The notes: generated by a model from the sequence alone, not told the origin. A stretch of 64,000 bases of DNA from Chersky-267 sp963744115 (GCA_963744115.1 CAVUSI010000001.1:438243-502242); one strand, 5' to 3'. Positions 24,205 through 36,512 are shown, counted from the stretch's first letter. Numbers and translations are program-made.

Positions 24205-24205
24205 C
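24171..24205 (-). terminator. Hairpin after clpB
   Basis: GACCGGGCG and CGCCCGGTC form a perfect nine-base stem around a 17-base loop, beginning at the clpB stop codon. There is no T-run, so termination would be of the GC-rich, U-poor type. Confidence 0.45.
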
Positions 24206-26946
24206 TAGTTGACGAGCTCGCCACCCGGGCGAGATGGCTTCTCGTCCGTATCGGGCAGATCGAGGACGGACGGCGTCCGCTTCGACCCGGAGCCGTTCGG
24301 AACGGCGGCCCGCGCGTCGCGCCGCGTCCCGGCCTCGACCGCGACCGAGGCATCCGCGGTCGAGAAGACGAGGGTGCCGCCGACCGGATCCGCGTCGGCC
24401 ACGATCCGGTCGCCGGGCTTGAACTCTCCCTGGAGCAGGGCCCGCGCCAGCGGGTTCTCGACCAGGCGCTGGATGGTCCGCTTGAGCGGACGGGCGCCGA
24501 ACGTCGGGTCGTGCCCCTCGCGGGCGATGAGCGAGCGCGCCGCCGGGGTGATCTCGAGACCGAGGTCCTGGCCCGCCAGGCGCCGGCCGAGCTCGGCCAG
24601 CAGGAGGTCGACGATCGATGCCAGCTCGACGTCGGTCAGGGCGTGGAAGACGATCACCTCGTCGATCCGGTTGAGGAACTCCGGCCGGAACTGGAGGCGG
24701 AGCGCCTCGGTCAGCTGGGCCTTCATCGCCTCGTAGGCCGAGTCGCGATCCGCTCCGGTCGACGCGGCGATCGCCGAGCTGCCGACGTTGCTGGTCATGA
24801 TCACGACCGTGTTCTTGAAGTCGACCGTCCGACCCTGCCCGTCGGTCAGCCGGCCGTCGTCGAGGACCTGGAGGAGGATGTTGAAGACGTCCGGGTGGGC
24901 CTTCTCGATCTCGTCGAGCAGGACGACCTGGTACGGCCGCCGCCGGACCGCCTCGGTCAGCTGTCCGCCCTCCTCGTACCCGACATAGCCGGGGGGCGCA
25001 CCCACGAGCCGCGAGACCGCGTACTTCTCCATGTACTCGCTCATATCGATCCGGACCATCGCCCCGTCGTCGTCGAACAGGAAGTCCGCGAGGGCCCGCG
25101 CGAGCTCGGTCTTGCCGACGCCGGTCGGCCCGACGAACAGGAACGAGCCGATCGGACGGCGCGGGTCACGCAGGCCGGCGCGGGCGCGCCGGACGGCGTC
25201 CGACACGGCCTCGATGGCCTCGTCCTGGCCGACCACCCGCTCGTGGAGCCGCTCCTCCATGTGGACGAGCTTGGCGGTCTCCCCCTCGAGCAGCTTGGTG
25301 ACCGGGATGCCGGTCCAGGCGGCGACGATCTCGGCGATGTCGTCCGCGTCGACCTCCTCCTTGAGCAGCGACCCCGGGCCCTGGAGGGTCGCGAGGACCG
25401 CCTCCTGTTCCTTGAGCCGCGCTTGGAGCTCGGGCAGGCGCCCGTATTTCAGCTCGGCGGCCTTGCCGAGGTCCGCCTCGCGCTCGGCCTGGTCGATCCG
25501 GGTCTGGAGGGTCTCGAGCTCGGACTTGGTCGACCGGATCGCGGCGATCGCCGTCTTCTCGGCCTCCCACCGCTGCTTCATCGCCCCGGCTTCCTCGGCC
25601 AGCTCGGCCAGCTCGCGCTCGAGGGACTCGAGCCGTGCCTTCGAGGCGTCGTCCTTCTCCTTGCGCAGCGCCTCGCGCTCGATCTCGAGCTGGATCCGGC
25701 GGCGCTCGAGCTCGTCGAGCTCGATCGGCATCGAATCGATCTCCATCCGCAGGCGGCTCGCCGATTCGTCGACGAGATCGATCGCCTTGTCCGGCAGGAA
25801 CCGCTCGGTGATGTAGCGGTCCGACAGGGCAGCGGCGGCGACCAGCGCCGAGTCGGTGATCCGGACCCCGTGGTGGACCTCGTAGCGCTCGCGCAGCCCG
25901 CGCAGGATCGACACGGTCTGCTCGACCGTCGGAGGCTCGACCATGACCGGCTGGAAGCGTCGCTCCAGGGCGGCGTCCTTCTCGATGTGCTTGCGATACT
26001 CGTCGAGCGTCGTCGCCCCGATCGTGTGGAGCTCGCCCCGGGCGAGCATCGGCTTGAGCAGGTTCGAGGCGTCCATCGCGCCCTCGGCCGCTCCCGCGCC
26101 GACGACCGTGTGGAGCTCGTCGATGAACAGGACCACCTGGCCCTCGCTGTCCTTGATGTCCTTGAGGACCGCCTTGAGGCGCTCCTCGAACTCACCCCGG
26201 AACTTGGCGCCGGCGATGATCGCGCCGAGGTCGAGCGAGATCACCCGCTTGTCCTTGAGGCCCTCGGGCACGTCGCCGCGGACGATCCGCTGGGCGAGGC
26301 CCTCGACGATCGCCGTCTTGCCCACGCCCGGCTCGCCGATGAGGACGGGGTTGTTCTTGGTCCGGCGGGAGAGCACCTGGATGACCCGGCGGATCTCCTC
26401 GTCGCGGCCGATGACGGGGTCGAGCTTGCCGGCGCGGGCCTCGGCGGTCAGGTCGCGGCCGTACTTCTCGAGCGCCTGGTACGTCCCTTCGGGGTTCGGC
26501 GAGGTCACCCGCTGACCTCCGCGCACGCCCTGGAGGGCGCCGAGGATCGCCTCTCGCCCGGCACCGTGACGCTCGAGCAGCGTCTGGCCCTCGCCGCCGG
26601 TCTCGGCCGCCCCGAGCAGCAGGTGCTCGGTCGAGACGTACTCGTCGTTGAGACGGCGTGCCTCCTCCTCGGCTCGTTCGATGACCCGCTTGGCGCGGGG
26701 GTCGAGGCTGAGCGACCCACCCTCGATCCGGGCGCGCCGGGCAAGGACCGCGGCCAGCTCGGCCCGGAACGCCGGGAGGTCGACACCGAGGCGCCGCAGC
26801 GTCTCGGCCGGCACCCCGTCATCGGGCTCGATCAGCGCGGCGAGGAGATGTTCGGCATCGAGGATCGGGCTGTGGAGGGTCTCCGCCAGCTTCTGGGCGG
26901 CGACCACCGTCTCCTGGGCCTTCTGGGTGAATCGGTCGAGTTGCAT
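24205..26946 (-). CDS. clpB: ATP-dependent disaggregase ClpB
   Basis: Hexameric AAA+ chaperone that pulls proteins out of aggregates together with DnaK. The 913-residue protein has the double Clp N-domain (about 1-145), AAA1 with GEPGVGKT and LFIDELHT, the coiled-coil middle domain (about 400-520, with ELERRRIQLEIEREALRKEK), AAA2 with GPTGVGKTE and the pore motif GAPPGYVGYEEGG, and the C-terminal small domain. A 45-residue extension rich in Arg, Pro and Asp follows the usual end. Upstream lies a TTGACA-N7-TGTCAA element, consistent with HspR control. ATG 26946. Confidence 0.95.
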   Translation of the reverse strand: MQLDRFTQKAQETVVAAQKLAETLHSPILDAEHLLAALIEPDDGVPAETLRRLGVDLPAFRAELAAVLARRARIEGGSLSLDPRAKRVIERAEEEARRLNDEYVSTEHLLLGAAETGGEGQTLLERHGAGREAILGALQGVRGGQRVTSPNPEGTYQALEKYGRDLTAEARAGKLDPVIGRDEEIRRVIQVLSRRTKNNPVLIGEPGVGKTAIVEGLAQRIVRGDVPEGLKDKRVISLDLGAIIAGAKFRGEFEERLKAVLKDIKDSEGQVVLFIDELHTVVGAGAAEGAMDASNLLKPMLARGELHTIGATTLDEYRKHIEKDAALERRFQPVMVEPPTVEQTVSILRGLRERYEVHHGVRITDSALVAAAALSDRYITERFLPDKAIDLVDESASRLRMEIDSMPIELDELERRRIQLEIEREALRKEKDDASKARLESLERELAELAEEAGAMKQRWEAEKTAIAAIRSTKSELETLQTRIDQAEREADLGKAAELKYGRLPELQARLKEQEAVLATLQGPGSLLKEEVDADDIAEIVAAWTGIPVTKLLEGETAKLVHMEERLHERVVGQDEAIEAVSDAVRRARAGLRDPRRPIGSFLFVGPTGVGKTELARALADFLFDDDGAMVRIDMSEYMEKYAVSRLVGAPPGYVGYEEGGQLTEAVRRRPYQVVLLDEIEKAHPDVFNILLQVLDDGRLTDGQGRTVDFKNTVVIMTSNVGSSAIAASTGADRDSAYEAMKAQLTEALRLQFRPEFLNRIDEVIVFHALTDVELASIVDLLLAELGRRLAGQDLGLEITPAARSLIAREGHDPTFGARPLKRTIQRLVENPLARALLQGEFKPGDRIVADADPVGGTLVFSTADASVAVEAGTRRDARAAVPNGSGSKRTPSVLDLPDTDEKPSRPGGELVN

Positions 26947-27024
26947 GGGACGATCTCTCGGCGGGTCAGGCTCGACGCCGGGGCTCCGGCGCCGGTTCGA
27001 CCAGTCTAATGTCTATCAATCATG

Positions 27025-27043
27025 TTGACAAGGTTCCTGTCAA
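27025..27043 (-). promoter_or_regulatory. HAIR-like operator in front of clpB
   Basis: TTGACA-AGGTTCC-TGTCAA, an inverted repeat with a seven-base spacer, lies 79 bases upstream of clpB and immediately after the cbpA stop. HspR binds HAIR elements (CTTGAGT-N7-ACTCAAG in Streptomyces); spacing and symmetry match and an HspR gene is in the block. Read on the minus strand the distal arm is also a perfect -35 TTGACA, so binding would occlude the promoter. The -10 is less clear (TTGATA at 18 bases). Confidence 0.6.
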
Positions 27044-27047
27044 TGGC

Positions 27048-28151
27048 TCAGGTGGCCCCGCCACCCGTCCGGCGAGGGTCCGGCTGGTCGGCCAGCTCGA
27101 CCAGGCGGCGGGCGGCCACCCGTGCGTCGTCCGACAGCCCGGTCGGCAGGACGACCTTGACCTTGATGAGCAGGTCGCCGGTCGGGGCTTCGCCGCTCTT
27201 CGGCTTGAGCCGGGGCATGCCCTGGCCCTTGAGCCGGAAGGTCCGGCCGGTCTGGGTCTCTGGTGGGATCGTCAGGCGGATCCGGCCCTTGAGCGTGGTG
27301 ACCGGGATCTCGGCGCCGAGCAGGGCCTCGCCCAGGGTGATCGGGACCTCGCGGCTGAGGTCGGCGCCGAGCCGGGTGTAGACCGGGTGGTGCTGGACCC
27401 GGGTGACGAGGTAGAGGTCGGCCGGATGCGACGGATCGCCGCCGCCGCGACCCTTGAGCCGGATCCGGCTGCCGGTCTCGACGCCTCGCGGAACGGTGAC
27501 CTCGAGGCGTTTGCCGTCGACCTGGACCAGCCGCGACGTGCCGTGATAGGCCTCCTCGAGGCTGAGCTCGACCTCGGCCTCGACGCTGCGCGGACGGTTC
27601 GAGCCGTTCGCCCCGGCCTGCGTGCGTCCGCCCGTGTCGGCCGAGCCACCCAGCCCCAGGCCGGCGAGGATGTCCTCGAACGAGCCGCCCTGATCGACCG
27701 TGGTCGATCCACGCCGGGCACGGCTCCGCCCACCGGTGGACGCTGCTCCGGCCGCGGTCCCACTGAAGAAGGTCCGGAAGAAGTCGCTGAAGCCGCCGGC
27801 ATCGCCGCCTGCCGTGCGGAACTCGTAGCGGACGTTCCCGCCGTCCGCTGTCCCGTACCCCGCGAACGGGCCGCCCGGCCCGAACGGGTCGGCGCCGCCC
27901 GCTCCGGTCGACCCGGAGTAGGCGGCCCAGTTCGCGCCGAGCTCGTCGTAGCGCTTCCGCTTGTCGGGGTCGGACAGGACCTCGTTGGCCTCGTTGATCT
28001 CCTTGAACCGACGCTCGGCGCTCTGATCGCCCGGCTTCAGGTCCGGGTGGTTCTCGCGGGCGAGCTTGCGGAAGGCGCGCTTGACCTCAGCCTGGGTCGC
28101 GTCCCGGCCGACACCGAGGACCTTGTAGTAGTCGCGGTAGTCGACCGGCAC
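27048..28151 (-). CDS. cbpA: J-domain co-chaperone of the CbpA type
   Basis: A 367-residue DnaJ-family protein that stimulates DnaK. J-domain at residues 1-70 with the HPD motif (ENHPDLKPGDQ), then a long Gly/Phe/Ser-rich linker (about 75-180), then the two beta-barrel substrate-binding domains (about 185-350). The Cys-rich zinc finger of true DnaJ is absent, hence CbpA type. GTG start 12 bases after lon. The G/F linker is unusually long and contains GGSFEDILAGLGLGG. Confidence 0.92.
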   Translation of the reverse strand: MPVDYRDYYKVLGVGRDATQAEVKRAFRKLARENHPDLKPGDQSAERRFKEINEANEVLSDPDKRKRYDELGANWAAYSGSTGAGGADPFGPGGPFAGYGTADGGNVRYEFRTAGGDAGGFSDFFRTFFSGTAAGAASTGGRSRARRGSTTVDQGGSFEDILAGLGLGGSADTGGRTQAGANGSNRPRSVEAEVELSLEEAYHGTSRLVQVDGKRLEVTVPRGVETGSRIRLKGRGGGDPSHPADLYLVTRVQHHPVYTRLGADLSREVPITLGEALLGAEIPVTTLKGRIRLTIPPETQTGRTFRLKGQGMPRLKPKSGEAPTGDLLIKVKVVLPTGLSDDARVAARRLVELADQPDPRRTGGGAT

Positions 28152-28163
28152 CGCCGACCCTGC

Positions 28164-30733
<2,570 letters not shown>

Positions 30734-30734
<1 letters not shown>

Positions 30735-31114
30735 CAACGGGTCTCCTGAGGTGCGGCACTCCTGCCGCGATGGGAACGGTACTCGGTCCGACCGTCGTCG
30801 TCCGACATGTTGGCCTGGGCTTCATCGAAGAGCGTTTCGAGGATCCGGGTCCCGAGACGCTCTTCGAGCTCGAACAGGATCCGGACACCCGCGAGGTTGA
30901 CCCCGCGGTCCTGGGTGAGATGGCGGATCCACAGCACCCGACGGATGTCGTCCTCGCTGTAGAGCCGGATGTTGGTCGGGGTTCGGGCCGGGCAGAGCAG
31001 GCCCTCGTCCTCGTAGATCCGGAGCGTCCGCGGGTGGACCCGGACAAGGCCGGCCGCCACGCTGATGACGAAGACCGGGCGAGCGGGGTCCCGCTCGTGC
31101 CCACCCTGACCCAT
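30734..31114 (-). CDS. hspR: Heat-shock repressor HspR, MerR superfamily
   Basis: A 126-residue MerR-type repressor. The DNA-binding part is FVISVAAGLVRVHPRTLRIYEDEGLLCPARTPTNIRLYSEDDIRRV, closely matching HspR of actinobacteria and Deinococcus, followed by a short coiled-coil dimer helix (LAGVRILFELEERL). HspR with DnaK as corepressor represses hsp20, clpB, lon and dnaK-type operons. It lies between hsp20 and lon in one transcript, so the block is probably autoregulated. The C-terminal tail is polar. Confidence 0.93.
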
Positions 31115-31115
31115 G

Positions 31116-31628
31116 TCAGCCGGCCGTTGGCGTCGCGGCAGGCTCGTCGGCCGCCGGGAGGGCCTGGCCCTCGGTGGTCGGACTGATCTTGATCCGATGC
31201 GGTTTGACCTGCTCCGCCCGCGGGATGCGCAGGCTCAGCAGCCCGTTCTCGAAGGTCGCCGTCGCCCGGTCGGCCTCCAGGCCTTCGGGGAGCACGATCG
31301 ACCGGGTGACCGCGCCGCGGCGGATCTCACGGACGAGGTAGGAGCCCTCCTCCTCGGTCCGCTCCTCGTGGGACGTGGTCGACAGGGTCACCGTCCCGCC
31401 CTCGATCGTGATGTCGACATCGTCGGGACGGATCCCGGGAAGCGAGGCTTCGATCGTCAGCGAGTCGGCGTCCGTGCGGACGTCGAGCGGCATCGAGCCG
31501 AGGCTCGAGCCGTTCCCGGCGAGCCGGACGAACGGGCGGGTGAAGTCGTTGTCAAAGAGCCGATCCACGGCCTGGCGAAGCGAGAACAGCTCGTCGTACG
31601 GCGATGGACGGCGCACGAGCATCGACAT
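31116..31628 (-). CDS. Small heat-shock protein, Hsp20/alpha-crystallin family
   Basis: A 170-residue holdase. The N-terminus LVRRPSPYDELFSLRQAVDRLFDNDF is typical for bacterial class A Hsp20; the alpha-crystallin domain (about 50-145) includes VDITIEGGTVTLSTTSHEE and ATATFENGLLSLRIP with the A-x-x-x-n-G-v-L pattern. The C-terminal tail is Ala/Pro-rich and the usual IxI motif is only approximate (HRIKI). ATG 31628 has AGGAGG ten bases upstream. First gene of the HspR-controlled block. Confidence 0.92.
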   Translation of the reverse strand: MSMLVRRPSPYDELFSLRQAVDRLFDNDFTRPFVRLAGNGSSLGSMPLDVRTDADSLTIEASLPGIRPDDVDITIEGGTVTLSTTSHEERTEEEGSYLVREIRRGAVTRSIVLPEGLEADRATATFENGLLSLRIPRAEQVKPHRIKISPTTEGQALPAADEPAATPTAG

Positions 31629-31682
31629 GGTCGCGGCACCTCCTGAGCGTTGACGCCGGTCGAGTCGACCGGACACACGCAG

Positions 31683-31713
31683 AGGGTAGAACCATGACAA
31701 TATCGTTGTCAAG
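31683..31713 (-). promoter_or_regulatory. Promoter and HAIR-like operator of hsp20-hspR-lon-cbpA
   Basis: On the minus strand: CTTGACA-ACGATAT-TGTCAT (31694-31713), again TTGACA-N7-TGTCA, the same arm and spacer as in front of clpB. The distal arm is a consensus -35 and TACCCT (31683-31688) follows 18 bases later as -10. Repression by HspR is inferred from the overlap of operator and promoter. Confidence 0.65.
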
Positions 31714-31795
31714 TGTCAGGACACGAACGGTTACCACCCGGTCGACACGCGGTAGGGCTTCGGCGGGTCGGAACCCGTCCGGATCGACCGCTCGG

Positions 31796-32482
31796 TCAGG
31801 CCTCGGCGGGCTGGAGGCCGTCGGGGTCGCCGATGAGCTGTCCGTGCAGGGCGACCTCGCACTCGGCGCGGCCGATGGCGATGACCTTGTCTCCCTCGGT
31901 CAGGATGGTGTCCGGCCGGACCGGGATGGCCACGTCGTCGCGGATGACGGCGAAGATCGCGCAGCCCTCGGGCATCGGCACCTCACGCGCCGCGCGACCG
32001 ATCGCCGGCGAGCCCTGACGCAGCTGGGCCTCGATGATCTCCAGCTCGCCGCCGCCGAGCCCGGCCAGGTGGAGCAGCTCGTGGACCGGGATGTCCTGCT
32101 CGATCGATCCGAGGATCATCCGCGTCGGGCTGATCAGCTCGTCCACGCCGAGGTGGCGGAAGAGCGCCTCGTTCTTCGGGTTGTTGACCCGGGCGATCGT
32201 CCGCGGGACATCGAAGTGGTGCTTCGCCATCTGGCAGATGACGAGGTTGTCCTCGTCGTCACCGGTGACCGCGGCGACCACGTCGGCCCGCTCGCAGCCC
32301 GCCTCGGCCAGGTGATTGCCCTCGCAGCCGTCGCGGGCGATCACGATCGAGCCGATGTCGTCGGCGATCTGGGCCGCTCGACCGGGATCCTTCTCCATGA
32401 GCACGACCTCGTGGCCGGCTTCGATCAGCTCCTTGGCCAGGTAGTAGCCGACCTTGCCGCCACCGACGACCAGCACGAACAC
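31796..32482 (-). CDS. trkA: TrkA/KtrA-type RCK potassium-channel regulatory protein (two-domain)
   Basis: A 228-residue cytosolic gating protein. Residues 1-120 form an RCK_N Rossmann domain (MFVLVVGGGKVGYYLAKELIEAGHEVVLMEKD, with GGGKVG nucleotide loop and terminal acidic residue for NAD(H)/ATP binding); about 135-220 form an RCK_C domain. GTG start three bases after the stop of the second TrkA gene. RCK_C domains bind c-di-AMP in several firmicutes. Together with the neighbour and the KimA-like transporter it forms a potassium uptake module. Confidence 0.92.
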   Translation of the reverse strand: MFVLVVGGGKVGYYLAKELIEAGHEVVLMEKDPGRAAQIADDIGSIVIARDGCEGNHLAEAGCERADVVAAVTGDDEDNLVICQMAKHHFDVPRTIARVNNPKNEALFRHLGVDELISPTRMILGSIEQDIPVHELLHLAGLGGGELEIIEAQLRQGSPAIGRAAREVPMPEGCAIFAVIRDDVAIPVRPDTILTEGDKVIAIGRAECEVALHGQLIGDPDGLQPAEA

Positions 32483-32485
32483 GGC

Positions 32486-33034
32486 TCAGGCCTCCATGGT
32501 CGGAAGGGCCCCGACCGTCGTCCCGCCGATCGTCGTGCCGCCGACCGACGTCCCGCCGACGCCGGCCGCGAACGGAGTCGTCCCGTCGGGATGGGTATGG
32601 GGAGCCGCCTCGCGGATCCGCGGCGTCGGTCCGACCGGCAGTCCCATGTAGCCGAGCAGCGCATGGGTCATCAGGTCGGTCCGGCAGACCGTCGCGATGC
32701 CGAGCTCGGCGTACGCACTGGCCCGCACGACGTCGTTGATCTTGGCGACGACCTGTTTCACCTCGAGCGCCTCGGTCGCGAGCTGGGCAGCCATGACGTT
32801 GCGATTGTCACCCTCGGTCAGCGCCAGGAAGACGTCCGCCTCGGCGGCTCCGATCCGGCGCAGGGTGTCCTCGTCCGTCCCGTCTCCGCGGACGGCGTTC
32901 CCGCCGAACGTCGCCGGCAGCCGCTCGAACGCGCGAGTGGAGATGTCCACGATGGTGACCCGATGGCCCTTGGCGTCGAGGTCGCCGGCCAGGGTCGCTC
33001 CGACCCGGCCGCACCCGACGATGACGATGTTCAT
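32486..33034 (-). CDS. TrkA-N-only RCK protein with Gly/Thr repeat tail
   Basis: A 182-residue protein with one RCK_N Rossmann domain (MNIVIVGCGRVGATLAGDLDAKGHRVTIVDIS, 1-125) but no RCK_C domain. Instead the tail has VGGTSVGGTTIGGTTVG, five-residue repeats reflected in a 15-base imperfect DNA repeat around 32515-32560. ATG 33034 overlaps the upstream stop by four bases. It may pair with the complete RCK protein encoded next to it to form a heteromeric ring; this is inference. Confidence 0.85.
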   Translation of the reverse strand: MNIVIVGCGRVGATLAGDLDAKGHRVTIVDISTRAFERLPATFGGNAVRGDGTDEDTLRRIGAAEADVFLALTEGDNRNVMAAQLATEALEVKQVVAKINDVVRASAYAELGIATVCRTDLMTHALLGYMGLPVGPTPRIREAAPHTHPDGTTPFAAGVGGTSVGGTTIGGTTVGALPTMEA

Positions 33035-35662
33035 CTTTGTGACTCCTCGGTCATCGGCTCGCGGACGACCATCACGGCGCACGGCGCGTTCTTCAGGACG
33101 TAGGGGACGGTCCGGCCGATGGCGAAGTCGCCGCCGAACCGCTTTCGATATGGCAGACCCAGGACGAGCAGGTCGGCGCTACGCTCGCTCGCCTCGTCGA
33201 CGATCGCGGCGCCCACGTCGCGCGCCTGGAGGAGGACCGTCTCGATCGTGATCCGCTCGGATTCGGCGATGCCTTCGACCATGTCGAGCACCCGTTGCGC
33301 CTCCTCGGAGCGTCCCGCGACATCGGCATCGATGGGCATCGACCAACCGATCTCGACCACGTGCACCGCGACCAGCTCCGCCTTGGATGGTCGAGCCAGT
33401 CCGCACGCCACCCGGACGATACGCTCATCGCTCGTCGCGCCGTTGACGGCGATGACCGCGCGCTCGATGAGACGGGGGCTGGGCTCCGGCACGGCGGTCA
33501 CGATACCACCGGTGCCGGGGCCGGTCTCAGCCCGGGCCCGGCGGCCTCGCCCGACCCACCGACCCGCCGTCGGCGGACCGCCCTCGGGGCCACCGTGCGC
33601 ATCGGCGGATCCGTCGCTCTCGGCCAGGTCATCGTCGTCGCGATCCCCGCCGTGGGCATCCTCGCGCCGATAGGGGGCGTTGACGACGACGGTGTGCGGC
33701 CGCCCGAGCAGGGTCGTCCGCAGCCGCTTGGCTGACTGGTTGTAGAGGATCCGCTCCCACCAGTGCCGCGCGACGTACTCGGGGATGACGACGAAGGTCA
33801 CCGGTGCGTGCTTGTCGGGTGGCCAGGCCCGATCGAGGACGTCGAGGTAGGCCACCAGCGGTCCGACCAGCGCACGGTAGGGGGACTCGACCAGGACGAG
33901 CGGGACGCCCGGGACCTGGCGTTCCCATTGGTCGCGCATCCGGGCGGTCTCGAGCGGATCGGACGAGATGTAGACCGCCCGGACGTCGTCGCTGATCGAG
34001 CGACCGACGTTGATCGCCTGGACGACGGCCCGGTTGATGCTCGGCACCGGGACGACCACGCGCTCCTCGCGTTTCGGGGAGGGACATCACGAAGTCGGGT
34101 CGGACGGCCAGCTGGGCGCGCGACGCCGCGTACTGCCGGTGGATGAACAGCATCATCGCGACGAGGAGCGGGATGAGCACGACCACGAGCCACGCTCCGT
34201 CGACGAACTTGACGGACACGACCACGACCATGACCACCGCCGTGAGCACGGCGCCGAACGCGTTGAGGACCGCGCGCCACTGCCAGCCGACCTCCCGGAC
34301 GGTGTTCCAGTGCTTGACCATGCCGATCTGGGACAGGGTGAAGCAGACGAACACGCCGACCGAGTAGAGCGGGATGAGGGCGTGCGTGTCGCCGCCGAAG
34401 ATGAACAGCAGGCCGAAGGCGATGCCGGCCAGCAGCACGATCCCCCAGCTGTAGGCGAGGCGGTCGCCGCGGAACGAGAACTGGCGGGGCATGAAGCCGT
34501 CCTCGGCCAGGATGGCCGCCAGGCGCGGGAAGGCGTTGAAGCTGGTGTTCGCCGCCAGGAACAGGATCAACGCGGTCGCGGCCGCGAACGCCGGGACGAG
34601 GAACGACCCCGACCCGAACACGGCCGTCGCGACGAGCGCGACGACCGATGGACCGCCCGGCTGCGTCGGCAGGACGTCGTAGGCCCTGGCGACGACGGTG
34701 ATCCCGATGAACAGGATCCCGAGCAGGACGGCCATGATCGACAGGGTGTTCGCGGCGTTGCGTGCCTCGGGTGGCTTGAACGCCGGGACGCCGTTGGCGA
34801 TCGCCTCGACGCCGGTCAGCGCGACCGACCCACCGGCGAACGCCTTCAGCAGGACGAACAGGCCGAGCGTCTCGGTCGCCTTCGGGAGGAACACGTCCGT
34901 CTCGACGATGGGGGTCACCGTGCCGCTCACGATGTGGAACAGCCCGAGACCGACCATCAGCAGGGCGAGCCCGAGGAACAGGTAGGTCGGGACGGCGAAG
35001 ATGTTGCCCGACTCGCGGAGCCCGCGCAGGTTGCCGATCGTGATCAGCGAGATCGAGATGAAGGCGATCTCGATCCGGTAGTCGTAGACGGCCGGGAGGA
35101 CCGACTGGATCTGCTCGATCGCGGCGGCCGTCGACACCGAGACGGTCATGACGTAGTCGATGAGCAGAGCCGCCGCCGCCACCAGCCCGGTCAGCTGCGA
35201 CAGGTTCTCGCGAGCCACCACGTAGGCGCCGCCGCCGCTCGGGTAGGCCCGGCAGACCTGGCGATAGGACACGGAGACGACCGCGAGGAGGATCGCGATC
35301 GCGATCGACACCCCGACCGAATAGGCGATCGCCGACAGGCCGACGACCCCGATCAGGACCTTGAGGATCTCCTCGGTCGCGTAGGCCGACGACGAGATGG
35401 CGTCCGAGCTGAAGATCGCCAGCGCCTTCTTCTTGGCCAGGCGCTCGCCGATCTCCTCCTCGCTCGCCAGCGGGCGACCGAAGACGACCGCGCGGATGCG
35501 CGCGAAGGCCCGTCCCACGGGGGTGACCGGACGGCTGGCCGCCTCCCTCGCAACCATCTGACCGGGGCCGGTGTAGCGGAAGTAGGGCGAGTGCGGCCGC
35601 TCCACCCGGACGCGTCGGTCTGCCGGCTTGCGCCCCGGGAGGGGACGCCGTCCTCCGATCAT
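33031..35662 (-). CDS. kimA: KimA-like K+/H+ symporter with C-terminal UspA domain (one +1 shift at about 34070)
   Basis: The N-terminal 12-helix part resembles B. subtilis KimA (KUP superfamily): KKKALAIFSSDAISSSAYATEEILKVL, YPSGGGAYVVARENL, LKAFAGGSVALTGVEAIANGVPAFKPPEARNA, LIPLYSVGVFVCFTLSQ. The cytosolic KimA domain follows (VVPVPSINRAVVQAINVG ... WWERILYNQSAKRLR) but in the next frame; removing one base in ACGCGAGG near 34070 joins the parts. After an Asp/Gly/Pro-rich linker comes a UspA domain (LIERAVIAVNGATSDERIV ... DLLVLGLPYRKRFGGDF), giving an 876-residue fusion. KimA imports K+ and is inhibited by c-di-AMP. ATG 35662 has GGAG four bases upstream. The UspA part could also be a separate gene, but no stop separates them. 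Confidence 0.88.
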
Positions 35663-35713
35663 CGTTCTCCGTGGGCTGCTGGCTCGGTCGCCGATCGCGG
35701 CTCCGGCACGGTA

Positions 35714-36454
35714 TCAGAGGCCATGGCTCAACCGCTCGACCAGCCGATCGGGCAGATGGCGCCGGCGCATCGCGGCCTGGACCGCGGAGATGTCGTACGG
35801 GACCCGATGCCACGTCAGCTCGAGGCGCTCGGTGTCGAGGACGAGGGCGCTCGACCGGGGATCGCCGTCGCGCGGCTGGCCGACGCTGCCGGGATTGGCC
35901 AGGATCGGCCGCCCGTCGAGGAGGAGCGTCGATCGATCGGATGGGCTGAGCATCTCGACGAAGCCGTCCTCATCGCGGAAGACCGACGGCAGGTGGGTAT
36001 GACCGTGGAGGCAGAACGGAGCGGTCAGGATCTCGAGGTTGAGCCGGGCGACCGGAGCCGTGGTGATGTACTCCCAGATCGGGTCGCGCGGGCTGCCGTG
36101 GACCATCTCGAAGTCGCGCTCGATCCGCCGCTCGGGCAGCGCGGCCAGCCACGAGCGCGTCTCCGCCCCGATCGTCCTGCGGGTCCACTCCATGGCCCGC
36201 CGGGCATCGGCGTTGAAGTAGTCGATCTCGTGACCGCCGACCGCAGCCGCATCGTGGTTGCCGCGGACCCCGACGGCATCCAGCGCCCGCAGCCGATCGA
36301 CGACCGCGTCGGGTTCCGGCCCGTAGCCAACGACATCGCCGAGATGCCAGACCTGGTCGACGTCGCCGATCCCGGCGAGCACGGCGTCGAGCGCCACGAG
36401 GTTGGCGTGGATGTCCGACAGCACCGCGATCCGCACCGTCAGAGTTTCCGACAC
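35714..36454 (-). CDS. Metallophosphoesterase, YfcE-like
   Basis: A 246-residue calcineurin-like enzyme. Metal motifs in order: VLSDIHANLVAL (D-x-H), HLGDVVGYGPEPD (GD), GVRGNHDAAAVGG (GNHD), FEMVHGSPRDPIWEY (H), and FCLHGHTHLPSV (GHTH). The pattern fits bacterial phosphodiesterases of unknown substrate often annotated as YfcE or as diadenosine tetraphosphatase-like. Two GTG starts are possible (36454, used here, and 36436); neither has a clear ribosome site. Confidence 0.88.
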   Translation of the reverse strand: MSETLTVRIAVLSDIHANLVALDAVLAGIGDVDQVWHLGDVVGYGPEPDAVVDRLRALDAVGVRGNHDAAAVGGHEIDYFNADARRAMEWTRRTIGAETRSWLAALPERRIERDFEMVHGSPRDPIWEYITTAPVARLNLEILTAPFCLHGHTHLPSVFRDEDGFVEMLSPSDRSTLLLDGRPILANPGSVGQPRDGDPRSSALVLDTERLELTWHRVPYDISAVQAAMRRRHLPDRLVERLSHGL

Positions 36455-36512
36455 TTCGCGGTCGGGCGACGGGCGGTTCCGGGGCTCGGGTCGTCGCCGG
36501 AACGGGGCACGA

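Noticed and set aside
33031..33520. Separate uspA gene downstream of kimA
   Set aside because: No stop separates it from the KimA cytosolic domain and there is no ribosome site at the possible internal GTG; treated as a fusion, with the alternative noted.
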